The notes: a model not told the origin generated them from the sequence alone. 46,750 nt of DNA from JANXLS01 sp038227045 (GCA_038227045.1 JBBRQD010000037.1:1-46750); one strand, 5' to 3'; positions 25,425-34,426 are shown, counted from the first letter of the stretch. Numbers and translations are program-made.

Positions 25425-26957
25425 ATGTTGATGAACTTCCTTAAACGCTACGCCCCGGTGCTGATGTTCATTGCGGTGCTCGGCGCATGTGTCGTGCTGG
25501 CGTTGATGAGTTTCAGGGATCCGAAGTCGGAAGACGAAGTCAAGGATGCCGTCAAGAATAAGAAGACGGTCGAAGACCGATTGGCCGCCGGAGTTGTCAC
25601 GCCGGAGTATTCCTATTCCGAAGATCAGGCGAAGAAAATCAAGTTCGTCGAAACGCTCAAACAGGAAGTTGACAAGAACAAGCGCACCACCGACGAACCG
25701 ATCGGAGTCTTTATCTCCTATCCTCAGCCGACGCGCGTCAAATCGGCTGCCCCTGATATCACGCCCGACGCCATTCACATCATTGGCGTTCTGCCCTATT
25801 TGAAAGACAAGGAAAAAGATTTCGAAGTCGAAGCGGGACGAGGCAAAGTTTACATTAAATGCGAATTGCCCAAACCCGAGGAATACAAATCCGCGGTGCA
25901 CGGGGACGTCTTGATGGAACCGGTTCGCATCGAAATCTTCCGCGGGCTGGCGAAGGACAAGATCGACCTGGTCAAGCCATGGGCTACCATCGAGTTGGGT
26001 TTGGAAGATCCGGCAGCGGCGAAAGTGGCTGTCGGCGGACCGGTCGTCCCGACGCCGCCAGTCGCGCCTGCTGAGGCCGTGAACAGCCGCACAACGGGCA
26101 CCGGAAGGGATCCGAAGGCTCCCAAAGATCCTAAAGACCCCAAAAACAAGCCGTTTGTTCTTCCAGCAACAACGCGCGTTTACCGCGACGCGAACGATAT
26201 CAAGCAGGAGACGGAATACTTCTATCAAGCGCGGCTGGTGGCGCGATTCACTAAAAAAGAGAACGACATTCTGACGGAAAAACAAGCCGACGGCAAGAGC
26301 AATCAATACGTCTACAAACTGCCGAACGACCCCAATTTGCTTCCGGTGAAGCCGACGAATCCCACGTCCACAGCAAAACTTTTTGCCACGCCGCTAACCG
26401 GCGTCAAGAGCGCCCGGACGCCGACTAATTTTCAATTGCGCATAACCGGAATCATCGGCACGGTAGCGCCCCTTGGCACTGTCCGCAACCCGAATAACCC
26501 CAAGAATCTAAACTTCACGGTGAATTTCGAAGTCGGCATTTGGGTTGCCGATCTGGCAAAATGGATGTCCCACCCGCTGCAAGATATCCATGAAGGCGAC
26601 ATGCTCAGCGGAAAAGTTTCTTATTCAAAAGGCGGTGAAAAGAAAGAGTACGACTTCACGAAAGACCTGGGCTACAAGCTTTTCGAAGTCAACATGGAGG
26701 AAGTCGATTCGAAAGTCAACGGGCAGAAGGTCGTCAAGGAAGTTGCGCTGCTTGAGAATCAGAAAACGAAAAAGATGGAGCGTTTTGTACAAGAGCCCAA
26801 GTTGATTTTTGAACCCGCAAAGCTGTCCGATTACGATAAAATCATCGAAGCACAGGACAAGGAATTGGAGAAGATCAAGAAAGCCGCCGCAACGCCAGGT
26901 CCGGCAACACCGGCACCGGTGGTGCCGGCCCCCGCTCCGGCCGCACCTGCAAAATAG
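25425..26957 (+). CDS. Membrane-anchored protein in the pilMNO-like operon, unknown function
   Basis: The 510-residue product has an N-terminal membrane helix (YAPVLMFIAVLGACVVLALM, about 9-28), a periplasmic region with several beta-rich parts, a Lys/Pro repeat (PKAPKDPKDPKNKP) near residue 230, and a Pro/Ala-rich tail (PGPATPAPVVPAPAPAAP). Its position corresponds to pilP in type IV pilus operons, but it has no lipobox and is nearly three times the length of PilP, so I do not use that name. AAAGGAGA stands eight bases before the start. It may link the platform to the secretin, as PilP and GspC do (inference). An inverted repeat after its stop may terminate the operon. Confidence 0.65.
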   Translation: MLMNFLKRYAPVLMFIAVLGACVVLALMSFRDPKSEDEVKDAVKNKKTVEDRLAAGVVTPEYSYSEDQAKKIKFVETLKQEVDKNKRTTDEPIGVFISYPQPTRVKSAAPDITPDAIHIIGVLPYLKDKEKDFEVEAGRGKVYIKCELPKPEEYKSAVHGDVLMEPVRIEIFRGLAKDKIDLVKPWATIELGLEDPAAAKVAVGGPVVPTPPVAPAEAVNSRTTGTGRDPKAPKDPKDPKNKPFVLPATTRVYRDANDIKQETEYFYQARLVARFTKKENDILTEKQADGKSNQYVYKLPNDPNLLPVKPTNPTSTAKLFATPLTGVKSARTPTNFQLRITGIIGTVAPLGTVRNPNNPKNLNFTVNFEVGIWVADLAKWMSHPLQDIHEGDMLSGKVSYSKGGEKKEYDFTKDLGYKLFEVNMEEVDSKVNGQKVVKEVALLENQKTKKMERFVQEPKLIFEPAKLSDYDKIIEAQDKELEKIKKAAATPGPATPAPVVPAPAPAAPAK

Positions 26958-26974
26958 CTGGCAAGTCGTACGGG

Positions 26975-27020
26975 CGGCAAGGCAACTGGTTGAATCAAAT
27001 TTCAAGCGGTTTCCTTGCCG
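26975..27020 (+). terminator. Possible terminator of the pilMN operon
   Basis: CGGCAAGG (26975-26982) and CCTTGCCG (27013-27020) are perfect inverted repeats with a 30-base loop, followed by TCTCTTTCGCGTTTT. The long loop and poor T tract make this uncertain. Confidence 0.35.
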
Positions 27021-27059
27021 TCTCTTTCGCGTTTTACGATCATCCCCTTTCCATTCGAC

Positions 27060-27524
27060 ATGACATACATCCGAAATTCCGCCAAGGCGCTTATCATTCG
27101 AAACAGCGCGCTGCTGTGCACAAAAAACGTCGGCTGGCGCGGAGACGATTATTACCTGCTTCCCGGCGGCGGACAGGAGCACGGCGAGACCTTGACTCAG
27201 ACACTCGCGCGCGAATGCCTCGAAGAAATCGGCGCGCGCGTGCGCGTTCAAAGCCTGCGTTACGTCCGCGAATACATCGGCAAGAATCACGCGTTCGCCG
27301 AACGGCAGAGCGGTGTACATCAAATCGAATACATGTTCGTCTGCGACTTGCTCGATGAGCCGGGCCACCTGAATCCGTCAAGCCCCGACACGGGACAGAC
27401 GGGCCTGGTGTGGATCGAACTCGAAAAACTAGGCGGCTTCCAGATTTTTCCGAGCGATCTCAAACGCCTGATTCTTCCATCGGGCAAATTGACCGGAGCG
27501 ATTTACCTGGGCGACACAAATTAA
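27060..27524 (+). CDS. Nudix hydrolase
   Basis: The 154-residue product has a complete Nudix box from Gly37 to Ala59 (GGQEHGETLTQTLARECLEE then IGA), matching GX5EX7REUXEEXGU, with Cys at one of the hydrophobic positions. It hydrolyses a nucleoside diphosphate linked to another moiety; the specific substrate is not readable. The segment YYLLPGGG upstream and LVWIELEKL downstream complete the fold. The ATG at 27060 is chosen because it opens directly with the first beta strand; a TTG at 27015 would add a non-conserved extension. No ribosome site is visible for either. The gene stands 42 bases before the L-fuconate dehydratase gene. Confidence 0.88.
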   Translation: MTYIRNSAKALIIRNSALLCTKNVGWRGDDYYLLPGGGQEHGETLTQTLARECLEEIGARVRVQSLRYVREYIGKNHAFAERQSGVHQIEYMFVCDLLDEPGHLNPSSPDTGQTGLVWIELEKLGGFQIFPSDLKRLILPSGKLTGAIYLGDTN

Positions 27525-27538
27525 AACAATCTCCATCC

Positions 27539-27557
27539 AACCTCGAACCTGAAACCC
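27539..27557. repeat. Degenerate heptad array (AACCTGA type), second copy
   Basis: AACCTCG, AACCTGA and AACCC lie in the 42-base gap before the L-fuconate dehydratase gene. This is the complement of the array at 12392 and like that at 40789. Confidence 0.5.
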
Positions 27558-27566
27558 AAGAGAACA

Positions 27567-28859
27567 ATGAAAATCACAGAATTGACCGTCCGCGACATTC
27601 GCTTCCCGACATCCCGGCAACTCGACGGCTCCGACGCGATGAATCCCGATCCGGATTACTCGGCCGCGTACGTCGTGCTGAAAACCGACGGCTCGCACGA
27701 AGGCCACGGACTCACCTTCACCATCGGCCGCGGGAACGAGATCTGCGTCGCCGCGGTCCACGCGCTCAAGCCGTTGATCGTTGGCAAATCCGTTGAAGAA
27801 TTGACGGGCAACATGGGTGCGTTCTGGCGGCAGATCACCGGCGACAGCCAGTTGCGCTGGATCGGCCCGGAAAAAGGCGCGATTCATCTGGCGACGGCCG
27901 CGGTCGTCAACGCGGTCTGGGATCTGTGGGCGAAGATCGAAGGCAAGCCGGTGTGGAAATTGCTTGCGGACATGACGCCCGAAGAATTGGTCCGCTGCAT
28001 CGATTTCCGCTACATCACCGACGCGCTGACGCCGGAAGAGGCGCTCGGCATTCTGCGCCGCAACGACGCGACAAAAAGCGAGCGCGCCGCCGAACTATTC
28101 CGCGACGGCTATCCCGCGTACACGACATCCGCCGGATGGCTGGGCTACTCCGACGACAAGCTTCGCCGCCTCTGCCGCGAAGCGATCGCCGAAGGATTCA
28201 CGCATCTGAAGATCAAAGTCGGCCGCGATGTGGCGGACGACCTCCGCCGCGCGGCGATCATCCGCGAAGAGATCGGCTGGGACCGCAAACTGATGATGGA
28301 CGCCAACCAGTATTGGGACGTCGGCCCGGCGATTGAAAACATGAAGCAGTTGGCGCGCTTCAAACCGTGGTGGATTGAAGAACCCACAAGCCCGGACGAC
28401 GTGCTGGGGCACGCCACGATCGCTAAAGCGATGAAGCCTTTGGGCATTGGCGTGGCGACCGGCGAGCACTGCCAGAACCGCGTCGTATTCAAGCAACTGA
28501 TGCAAGCCGAAGCGATTCAATTCTGCCAGATTGACAGCGCCCGTCTTGGCGGCGTAAACGAAATTCTTTCGGTGTACCTGATGGCGAAAAAATTCGGAAT
28601 CCCGGTCTGTCCGCACGCGGGCGGAGTGGGTCTCTGCGAATATGTTCAGCACTTGCAGATGTGGGATTTCGTCAGCGTCAGCGCGTCGGCCGAAAACCGC
28701 ATCGTCGAATACGTCGATCATCTGCACGAGCATTTCCTGCATCCGTGCGTCGTGAAAAACGGGCGCTACATGCCGCCCGCCGCTCCGGGCTACAGCATCG
28801 AGATGTTCCCGGCTTCGCTGCAGGAGCACGAGTTTCCGATTGGGAAAGCGTGGAAATAA
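27567..28859 (+). CDS. L-fuconate dehydratase (enolase superfamily)
   Basis: The 430-residue product dehydrates L-fuconate to 2-keto-3-deoxy-L-fuconate in the non-phosphorylative L-fucose pathway. It shows every active-site element of the mandelate racemase subgroup: Lys215-x-Lys217 (LKIKVGR), metal ligands Asp245 (MMDANQYW), Glu271 (WIEEPTSPDD) and Glu300 (ATGEHCQN), plus Asp323 and His350 (CPHAGG). These positions are within a few residues of those I recall for the characterised Xanthomonas L-fuconate dehydratase and for its human relative ENOSF1, and the total length matches. It converges with an SDR gene that shares an operon with a sugar-ABC ATPase. Activity on other acid sugars such as L-galactonate or D-arabinonate is possible. 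Confidence 0.9.
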   Translation: MKITELTVRDIRFPTSRQLDGSDAMNPDPDYSAAYVVLKTDGSHEGHGLTFTIGRGNEICVAAVHALKPLIVGKSVEELTGNMGAFWRQITGDSQLRWIGPEKGAIHLATAAVVNAVWDLWAKIEGKPVWKLLADMTPEELVRCIDFRYITDALTPEEALGILRRNDATKSERAAELFRDGYPAYTTSAGWLGYSDDKLRRLCREAIAEGFTHLKIKVGRDVADDLRRAAIIREEIGWDRKLMMDANQYWDVGPAIENMKQLARFKPWWIEEPTSPDDVLGHATIAKAMKPLGIGVATGEHCQNRVVFKQLMQAEAIQFCQIDSARLGGVNEILSVYLMAKKFGIPVCPHAGGVGLCEYVQHLQMWDFVSVSASAENRIVEYVDHLHEHFLHPCVVKNGRYMPPAAPGYSIEMFPASLQEHEFPIGKAWK

Positions 28860-28885
28860 ATTTAAGTTACTGAGTCCACGCTTTC
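28844..28885. terminator. Shared inverted repeat between convergent genes
   Basis: GAAAGCGTGGA (28844-28854) and TCCACGCTTTC (28875-28885) pair over 11 bases with a 20-base loop. The left arm codes for the last residues of the dehydratase, and the right arm ends 10 bases before the stop of the convergent SDR gene. It may act in both directions; there is no T tract. Confidence 0.45.
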
Positions 28886-28895
28886 ACGAGAGAAA

Positions 28896-29876
28896 TCACA
28901 GGCAGCGTTCAAGTTTCCCCTGCCCTGCCAGGCGCTGAAAGACTTCGACCGTTTCGCGGACGCCCTGCTCCAGCGGAATGCGCAGCAGTCCCGGAAACTC
29001 GCGGCGCAGCGCGGCGTCGTCGAGACGCTGCGTGATCGGCAAATCGCCGCCGCTGATCGCGATGTATTTCGTCGCGCCCGGCACCGCCCGTTCAATCATG
29101 GCGACAAAGCCGGCCATGTCCACGACGTCGCCCCCGACAGTGTAAACGTGCGCGCCTTCCACCGATTTTTTTTGCACGCATCGCACGAACATGTCGGCGA
29201 CTTCGCGCGCGTGGATGTAGGCCGTCAGGCCTTTGAACGGAATCTCGAAGTTGCGCTTCAACAGCGCCGCTGCAATCGCGCGCGTGGGAAAGCTGGTCAT
29301 GCCCGTGTCGCGTCCCGGCCCGTAGATCGTCAACGGACGCAGCCCCGCGCTCGGCAATTTGTCGGTCGCCCAATACGCCTTCGCCGAGTATTCGTTGCAG
29401 AGCTTGTACGCGCCGTAATGGTTGGTCGGCCTCAGCGCCGCGTCGTCGCCCACGCCGCCTTCGGGATACTCGGCATCGGGACCGAAGACCGCCGCGCTGC
29501 TGGCGTAAACGATGCGCATGTCGATTCCAACCTTGCGCGCGGCTTTGGCCGCTTCGAAAACATTCAGCGTGCCGAGCACATTGACCTTCGCGCCCAGCAC
29601 TGGATTTTCGCGGCACGTCGGCACCTGCAGCCCCGCGAGATGAATGATCCCATCGGGCTTGACCTCCGCCACCGCGTCGAGGACGTCCTGCGTTTCCTCA
29701 ATCTTCACCGCGCGAAACGGCACGCGCGCGATTTCGCCGGGCGAGAGAATCATTTCCCAGCGCGCCGTATTTTTTTGCAGATCGAAAACGGTTGCGCCGT
29801 GGCCTTCATCCAACAATTGTTTGATAATCCACGTGCCCAAAAAACCGCAGCCGCCGGTGACGATGTAGTGTGCCAT
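28896..29876 (-). CDS. Extended SDR: NAD-dependent epimerase/dehydratase family
   Basis: The 326-residue product has a Rossmann NAD-binding start (YIVTGGCGFLGTWIIKQL, glycines 8-14), the catalytic YGAYK motif (Tyr154, Lys158) with VYASSAAV supplying Ser at 126/127, and the extended-SDR segment LRPLTIYGPGRDTGM. It is closest in layout to sugar-nucleotide epimerases and to the sugar or aldonate dehydrogenases of the same superfamily. Its place, 17 bases behind a sugar-ABC ATPase gene and facing the L-fuconate dehydratase gene, suggests oxidation of the sugar or of a deoxyketo-acid, but this is inference. A weak AAAGGA is 12 bases from the ATG. Confidence 0.85.
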   Translation of the reverse strand: MAHYIVTGGCGFLGTWIIKQLLDEGHGATVFDLQKNTARWEMILSPGEIARVPFRAVKIEETQDVLDAVAEVKPDGIIHLAGLQVPTCRENPVLGAKVNVLGTLNVFEAAKAARKVGIDMRIVYASSAAVFGPDAEYPEGGVGDDAALRPTNHYGAYKLCNEYSAKAYWATDKLPSAGLRPLTIYGPGRDTGMTSFPTRAIAAALLKRNFEIPFKGLTAYIHAREVADMFVRCVQKKSVEGAHVYTVGGDVVDMAGFVAMIERAVPGATKYIAISGGDLPITQRLDDAALRREFPGLLRIPLEQGVRETVEVFQRLAGQGKLERCL

Positions 29877-29893
29877 TTAGTTCAGTTATCCTT

Positions 29894-31429
29894 TTAAGCT
29901 GAGACCGTTGATGCGCTTTCCGCGTGCTGTTGCCCGGTCATCAATGCCATGATTTTCTTCTCTTCGCAATTGCACTTGTCTAAAATCCCCGCCAGCCGGC
30001 GCTCGTGCATCACTGCGATCCGGTCACTCATGCCGATCACTTCTTCCATCTCCGAACTGACCATGATGATCGTAAGCCCCTGGTCGGCGAGTTCGGCGAT
30101 CTGCCGGTAAATCTCGGCCTTCGCGCCGACATCGATGCCGCGGGTCGGCTCGTCGAGAATCAACAATTTCGGATTCATCGCCAGCCACTTCCCCAGCACG
30201 ATTTTTTGCTGATTGCCTCCGCTGAGCGTGATGGCTTTGTGCCGGACCGACGGCGCTTTGATTGACAGCCGCTCTTTCTGCGATTCGGCGACCTTGAATT
30301 CCTTCTTGTTCGAAAGCAAGCCTCGCGGCGTGTAATTGGCGAGATCCGGCAGCGAAATATTCTGCGCAATGCTCATCGGCAAAACCAATCCGTGCAGCTT
30401 GCGGTCTTCCGGCACCAGAAAAAGTCCGCGCGCGATCGCATCGGACGGCTTTCGGGGCGAATACTGAGAACCGTTGAGCCACATCGCGCCGCTGATGCAC
30501 CGATCCACGCCGAAGAGCGCGCGCATCAGTTCGGTGCGGCCGGATCCGATCAAGCCTGCGAAGCCCAGAATTTCGCCGCGCCGCGCCTCGAACGAAACCG
30601 TCTGCTGCGTTCCCGGCACGCGCAGACCCGTGACCTTCAAAACCGGTTCGCCGGGATGGCTGGCGCGCTTGGGAAAGAGCGTGCCGAATTGCCGGCCGAT
30701 CATCATTGAAATGATCGAATCGTGCGTAGCCGTTTTGGTCTGCAAATCGCCAATATATTTACCGTCGCGCATAACGGTCACGCGGTCGGTGATGCGCAGA
30801 ATTTCGTCCATGCGGTGCGAAATGTAAACGATCGAAATCCCGTTGCGTTTGAGTTCGCCGATGATCTGGAAGAGCTTCTCCGACTCGCCCGCCGTCAGCG
30901 ACGAGGTCGGCTCGTCCATGATGATGATGCGCGCGTCGCGCGACAGCGCCTTGGCGATTTCGACCATCTGCATCTGCCCGGTGGTCAAGTTGCCAACCAG
31001 CATGGTGGGTTTTGCATTCAAGCCGACGCGCGCCAGAAGTTTTTCAGCGCCGGCATTCATCCGCGCGCGATCCATTTTCTTCAGCGGTCCCCAGACGGTC
31101 GGTTCTTCTCCGAGAAAAATATTTCCGGCGATGTCGAGATTGGGCGCGAGCAGCAGTTCCTGGTGAATCAGCGCGATGCCCAGTTTCTTGGAGCCGGCGA
31201 CGCCGCCGATGCGCACCGGTTTTCCATCGATTTGAATTTCACCTTCATCCGGCTCGTGCACGCCACCGAGGATCTTCATCAGCGTGGATTTGCCCGCGCC
31301 GTTCTCGCCGGCCAGAGCCAGCACTTCGCCGCGTGACAGATCGAATTGGACGTGATCCAGCGCCAGAACGCCGGGGAAGCGTTTGACGATGCCGCGCATG
31401 GTCAGGAGTTTGGGTTCGGAAGATTCCAT
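29894..31429 (-). CDS. Sugar ABC transporter ATPase, RbsA/MglA type (two ABC domains)
   Basis: The 511-residue product has two fused ABC domains. The first has Walker A GENGAGKST at 41-49, signature LTTGQMQMVEIAKAL and Walker B IIIMDEPTSSLT. The second has a degenerate Walker A (GLIGSGRTELM) and signature LSGGNQQKIVLGKWL. Asymmetric sites like these are normal for carbohydrate-uptake class 2 importers such as the ribose and galactose systems. A matching RbsC-type permease is encoded at 39089, also on the minus strand but 8 kb away, and no sugar-binding protein gene is in the window. The gene is followed after 17 bases by the SDR gene. A promoter is described separately. Confidence 0.93.
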   Translation of the reverse strand: MESSEPKLLTMRGIVKRFPGVLALDHVQFDLSRGEVLALAGENGAGKSTLMKILGGVHEPDEGEIQIDGKPVRIGGVAGSKKLGIALIHQELLLAPNLDIAGNIFLGEEPTVWGPLKKMDRARMNAGAEKLLARVGLNAKPTMLVGNLTTGQMQMVEIAKALSRDARIIIMDEPTSSLTAGESEKLFQIIGELKRNGISIVYISHRMDEILRITDRVTVMRDGKYIGDLQTKTATHDSIISMMIGRQFGTLFPKRASHPGEPVLKVTGLRVPGTQQTVSFEARRGEILGFAGLIGSGRTELMRALFGVDRCISGAMWLNGSQYSPRKPSDAIARGLFLVPEDRKLHGLVLPMSIAQNISLPDLANYTPRGLLSNKKEFKVAESQKERLSIKAPSVRHKAITLSGGNQQKIVLGKWLAMNPKLLILDEPTRGIDVGAKAEIYRQIAELADQGLTIIMVSSEMEEVIGMSDRIAVMHERRLAGILDKCNCEEKKIMALMTGQQHAESASTVSA

Positions 31430-31452
31430 TTCTTGAAGATCGCCGCGCAGAA

Positions 31453-31481
31453 ATTAAAATTAGGCTGTAAAGAATAAGCAA
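31453..31481 (-). promoter_or_regulatory. Promoter of the sugar-ABC ATPase/SDR pair
   Basis: On the minus strand TTGCTT (31481-31476), 17 bases, and TTTAAT (31458-31453) stand about 24 bases before the ATG at 31429, giving a short leader. Confidence 0.5.
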
Positions 31482-31538
31482 CTCGGCCGTTGTGTAAAGC
31501 CGGAAAAGGTGTCGTCAATCGTGTGGAATGCGTAATGC

Positions 31539-34163
31539 TTAACCGCGCGACTTCTTCAAGCGCTGCGCAAGCGTCTTCAGCACTTCCTCGGCGATGCTGG
31601 AATCGTGGTGGAGCGCGTCGCGGAATGCCCAGCCGTCGAGGCGCAACACGTACGCGCCTTTGGCGCCGGCCAACACCGTCGCCGAACGCGGAGCCGGGTC
31701 GAGCACGGCCAGCTCGCCGATGAAACCGCCGGCCTTCTCCTGGGCCAACAGCTTGCGATCTTCGCCCTCGCCTCGAACCACGTCCACGCCGCCTTCGACC
31801 AGAATGAACACCTCGTTGCCGCTCTCGCCTTCCACGCACAGCGCCTGACCCGGTTCGTAGCGCCCTTCTTTGCAGGCATTCGCCAGGCGTTCGAGGCTTT
31901 CCGGTTCGAGACGCGAAAAAATGGGGGTCGAGCGCAGAGCGATCATCTTGTCGACCGTCGACAGTGAAATCTGTTTCCAATTGGAGCCCAGCCCGCTCCA
32001 GTGCTTCGACTTGACGAGCATCATGGTGTTGCGCACGACTGGACTTTCATCGCCCGCCACGTGGCTCAGGTCTTGTTCGCTGGCCACGCCGCTTTCACCC
32101 GTGATGTAAACGGCCAGCGCGCGCTCGTAAGGATCGCGGCTGTGCGTGCGCTCCAATATTTTCTTAAACAGCGAAGGCATCTCGGACTGCTGAGCCGACG
32201 TCTGCCGCTGGGCCGCCACCAAGCGTTCCGCCAGAACCGGCACGATGCTTCGCCCCAGCCGCTCGATCGCCGCTTCGCGTTTGGCCGGATCGTTGGAACA
32301 GAGACCGTCCGTGAGCTCGTGGAGAGCCTTGTCGTCGAGCGTCAAACCCCTGGCGAGCGTTGTCACCGCCCGCGCACGCCGCCGCTCCAGAATATCCCGG
32401 AGGAAATCGTGCGAGGGCGACGGTTCTCGTTCAAGCGCGACGATGGTGTGAGCGGCGAATTCGATCGACGACACCGCTTCCGCAAGCCGTCCGCCGATGC
32501 CGCGTTCCCCGGACATCAAATCCTCGAGCACCTGATTGTGCTCTTCGGCCGTCACGCGGTATTCCTCGCGCAACTGCGCGATTAATGCGCCATCGGCTTG
32601 ACCGCCGGGCGCAAACGCGCGTTCCAGGTAATTCTCGAGCGCGCGCTGGTAGTTTTCCAACTGCAGGCGCTTTTCCGCGGACATGAGTTTCGACGGATCG
32701 CTGAGCAGCGCGCGCGCTTCCTCGTCGAGCGCGGACATGATTTTGGCATGATCGCTTTTCTTGATTTGCAACTGGTCCCGCAACGCCTGGATGCGATGCA
32801 GTTCCTCGCGGGTCACGATGCCCTCGGCCAGCGCTTCGCGGAGCGAATCCTTGTAGATCTCAAGCGCGCGCTCGGAAGCCCGCTCCGATTCTTTCGACCG
32901 AATGGTATGAATGAGGAACGCGTCGTGCAAATCGCTCGGGGCCGGGTCGGGCCATTCCCAGCGTTTGACAATGTTCTTCGCCAGCGACTCTTCCGCGAAT
33001 GCGCGCTGTGTGCGGGAAAGCCGGCGGGCCAGATAAATTGCCGAGGTCAGCACGACGACGATCAGAAAGAAGTGCGGAGCCGGATTGATCAAGCGCAACG
33101 TCGGCTGTCCCGCAAAACTGTAGAACGTAACAAACGCGGTGAAGCCCGCGATCGAATACAGCGCGTGCCGCAGCCGGGCGCGTTCCCGCACCAGATTCAG
33201 GCGCTTGAGCAGGATGCGCACGGGCCGTTTGAGCAACGAAAAAAAGGCGAAACTCAACGCGCCGCAGAGCAGCAGCGTGAGCAGCACCGCGGCCGCTCTC
33301 GGCATCACAGGCCAGAAGTAAAATCCCGCGGTGTCAGGGCTGCTGCCCGGCAGAAATGCCGTGCGCCAGACACCCGGACGATCGACCCAATTCTTGCCGA
33401 TAAAATAAGCGTCCCACGTTCCGGCTTGCAGATAAAAATAAAAATAGAATCCGAACACCAGTCCCGGGAATGAAAAATAGGCGATGCGTTTCGTGGGAGA
33501 ATTAAGCTCTTTCCAGTAGCCGTTCTCCTGGTTGATGTCCGGGCAGAATTTCTTGCATGCGGTGCATTTGCCGCATTGCGAATTCGCGGTTTCGCGCAAG
33601 CCATGCGGCTCTGTGTAAATCTTCTCAATGAACAGCACCGGACAGATGAAGTTGCACCAACTCTTGCCGGTAAAAATGGTGCCGGTGACGAACGCACACA
33701 GCGCGATGCCCACGAAAAAGACGGCTATGGCGGGACCGTCTCCATTGATGGCGATATGGCGCATCCACAAACTAAAGATGAAAATTCCCAAGGCCACGCA
33801 ATGATAATTTCGTTCAAGCCATTCGGGGACGACGCGCTTGCCGCCGAAACCCAGAGCATCTGGAAGTTTTCCGAAAAATGCCAGGGGACAGATGCGCCGC
33901 CAGCGATGATAGCCGACGACGACGATGAACAGCGGCAGCGAGGCGACGACGACAGTCCAGATCGCGCGGCCGGCGAGCGCCTGTTCAAACCACGCGAAAA
34001 AAGGAAGCGCCACGAAGACGCCGAGCGCAATGCACCGCAGCCACTCGACCCACGCTTCCGATTTTTGCTTCTCCAACGCAACGGTGGTCGGAGTGGCGAC
34101 CCGGCGCAGGTTCGGGCGCGATGCGGAGAGGTTGCTAAGATTGTCCAGTGCTGTATCCGTCAT
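31539..34163 (-). CDS. NapH/CcoG-like membrane Fe-S protein fused to a cyclic-nucleotide-binding domain
   Basis: The 874-residue product has three parts. Residues 40-450 hold about eight membrane helices with cysteine motifs: CNFICP at 170-175 and CGKCTACKKFCP at 197-208, which binds at least one 4Fe-4S cluster, as in NapH and CcoG. Residues 450-730 are helical with coiled-coil and possible HEAT-like segments (ALLSDPSKLMSAEKRLQLEN). The C terminus, about 745-865, is a cNMP-binding domain (RYEPGQALCVEGESGNEVFI, then GGFIGELAVLDPAPRSATVL), whose phosphate-binding cassette GELAVLDPAPRSA is complete. The start at 34163 has GGAG four bases upstream; a longer frame to 34226 has no such site. An electron-transfer protein gated by a cyclic nucleotide is the natural reading (inference). 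Confidence 0.85.
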   Translation of the reverse strand: MTDTALDNLSNLSASRPNLRRVATPTTVALEKQKSEAWVEWLRCIALGVFVALPFFAWFEQALAGRAIWTVVVASLPLFIVVVGYHRWRRICPLAFFGKLPDALGFGGKRVVPEWLERNYHCVALGIFIFSLWMRHIAINGDGPAIAVFFVGIALCAFVTGTIFTGKSWCNFICPVLFIEKIYTEPHGLRETANSQCGKCTACKKFCPDINQENGYWKELNSPTKRIAYFSFPGLVFGFYFYFYLQAGTWDAYFIGKNWVDRPGVWRTAFLPGSSPDTAGFYFWPVMPRAAAVLLTLLLCGALSFAFFSLLKRPVRILLKRLNLVRERARLRHALYSIAGFTAFVTFYSFAGQPTLRLINPAPHFFLIVVVLTSAIYLARRLSRTQRAFAEESLAKNIVKRWEWPDPAPSDLHDAFLIHTIRSKESERASERALEIYKDSLREALAEGIVTREELHRIQALRDQLQIKKSDHAKIMSALDEEARALLSDPSKLMSAEKRLQLENYQRALENYLERAFAPGGQADGALIAQLREEYRVTAEEHNQVLEDLMSGERGIGGRLAEAVSSIEFAAHTIVALEREPSPSHDFLRDILERRRARAVTTLARGLTLDDKALHELTDGLCSNDPAKREAAIERLGRSIVPVLAERLVAAQRQTSAQQSEMPSLFKKILERTHSRDPYERALAVYITGESGVASEQDLSHVAGDESPVVRNTMMLVKSKHWSGLGSNWKQISLSTVDKMIALRSTPIFSRLEPESLERLANACKEGRYEPGQALCVEGESGNEVFILVEGGVDVVRGEGEDRKLLAQEKAGGFIGELAVLDPAPRSATVLAGAKGAYVLRLDGWAFRDALHHDSSIAEEVLKTLAQRLKKSRG

Positions 34164-34263
34164 GACACTCCAACGAAATAAACCGAAGTAATGCGATTGG
34201 CAAGTGTTAATGACACAAAATGACAAAGCGAATACTTCTATTTAGACGCACTTAATACGCTGC

Positions 34264-34293
34264 ACTATATCTCAAATTTCGGTATTCTTTCAA
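34264..34293 (-). promoter_or_regulatory. Candidate promoter of the Fe-S/cNMP-binding gene
   Basis: TTGAAA (34293-34288), 18 bases and TATAGT (34269-34264) on the minus strand lie about 100 bases upstream of the start at 34163. I see no FNR-type TTGAT-N4-ATCAA box. Confidence 0.4.
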
Positions 34294-34426
34294 AACATGG
34301 GCGGCGAACCCTGCCTTTCCAACTTACAGGGTACCCCCGCTTCTCACATTTCCAGGTTGCATTAGGACCGTCGAAACTTAAGATCCTTCATACTTGCCCG
34401 GCGGTAGTTGTGAAAGTCCAAGTCCC

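Noticed and set aside
24858..26306. Long open frame antisense to the pilO-like gene and its downstream neighbour
   Set aside because: It spans two real genes and the gap between them, including the ribosome site of the second, and has no start signal.
30700..34200. Prophage or transposon inside the split sugar-transporter region
   Set aside because: No integrase, transposase, terminal repeats or attachment-site duplication is visible; only the gene order suggests an insertion.
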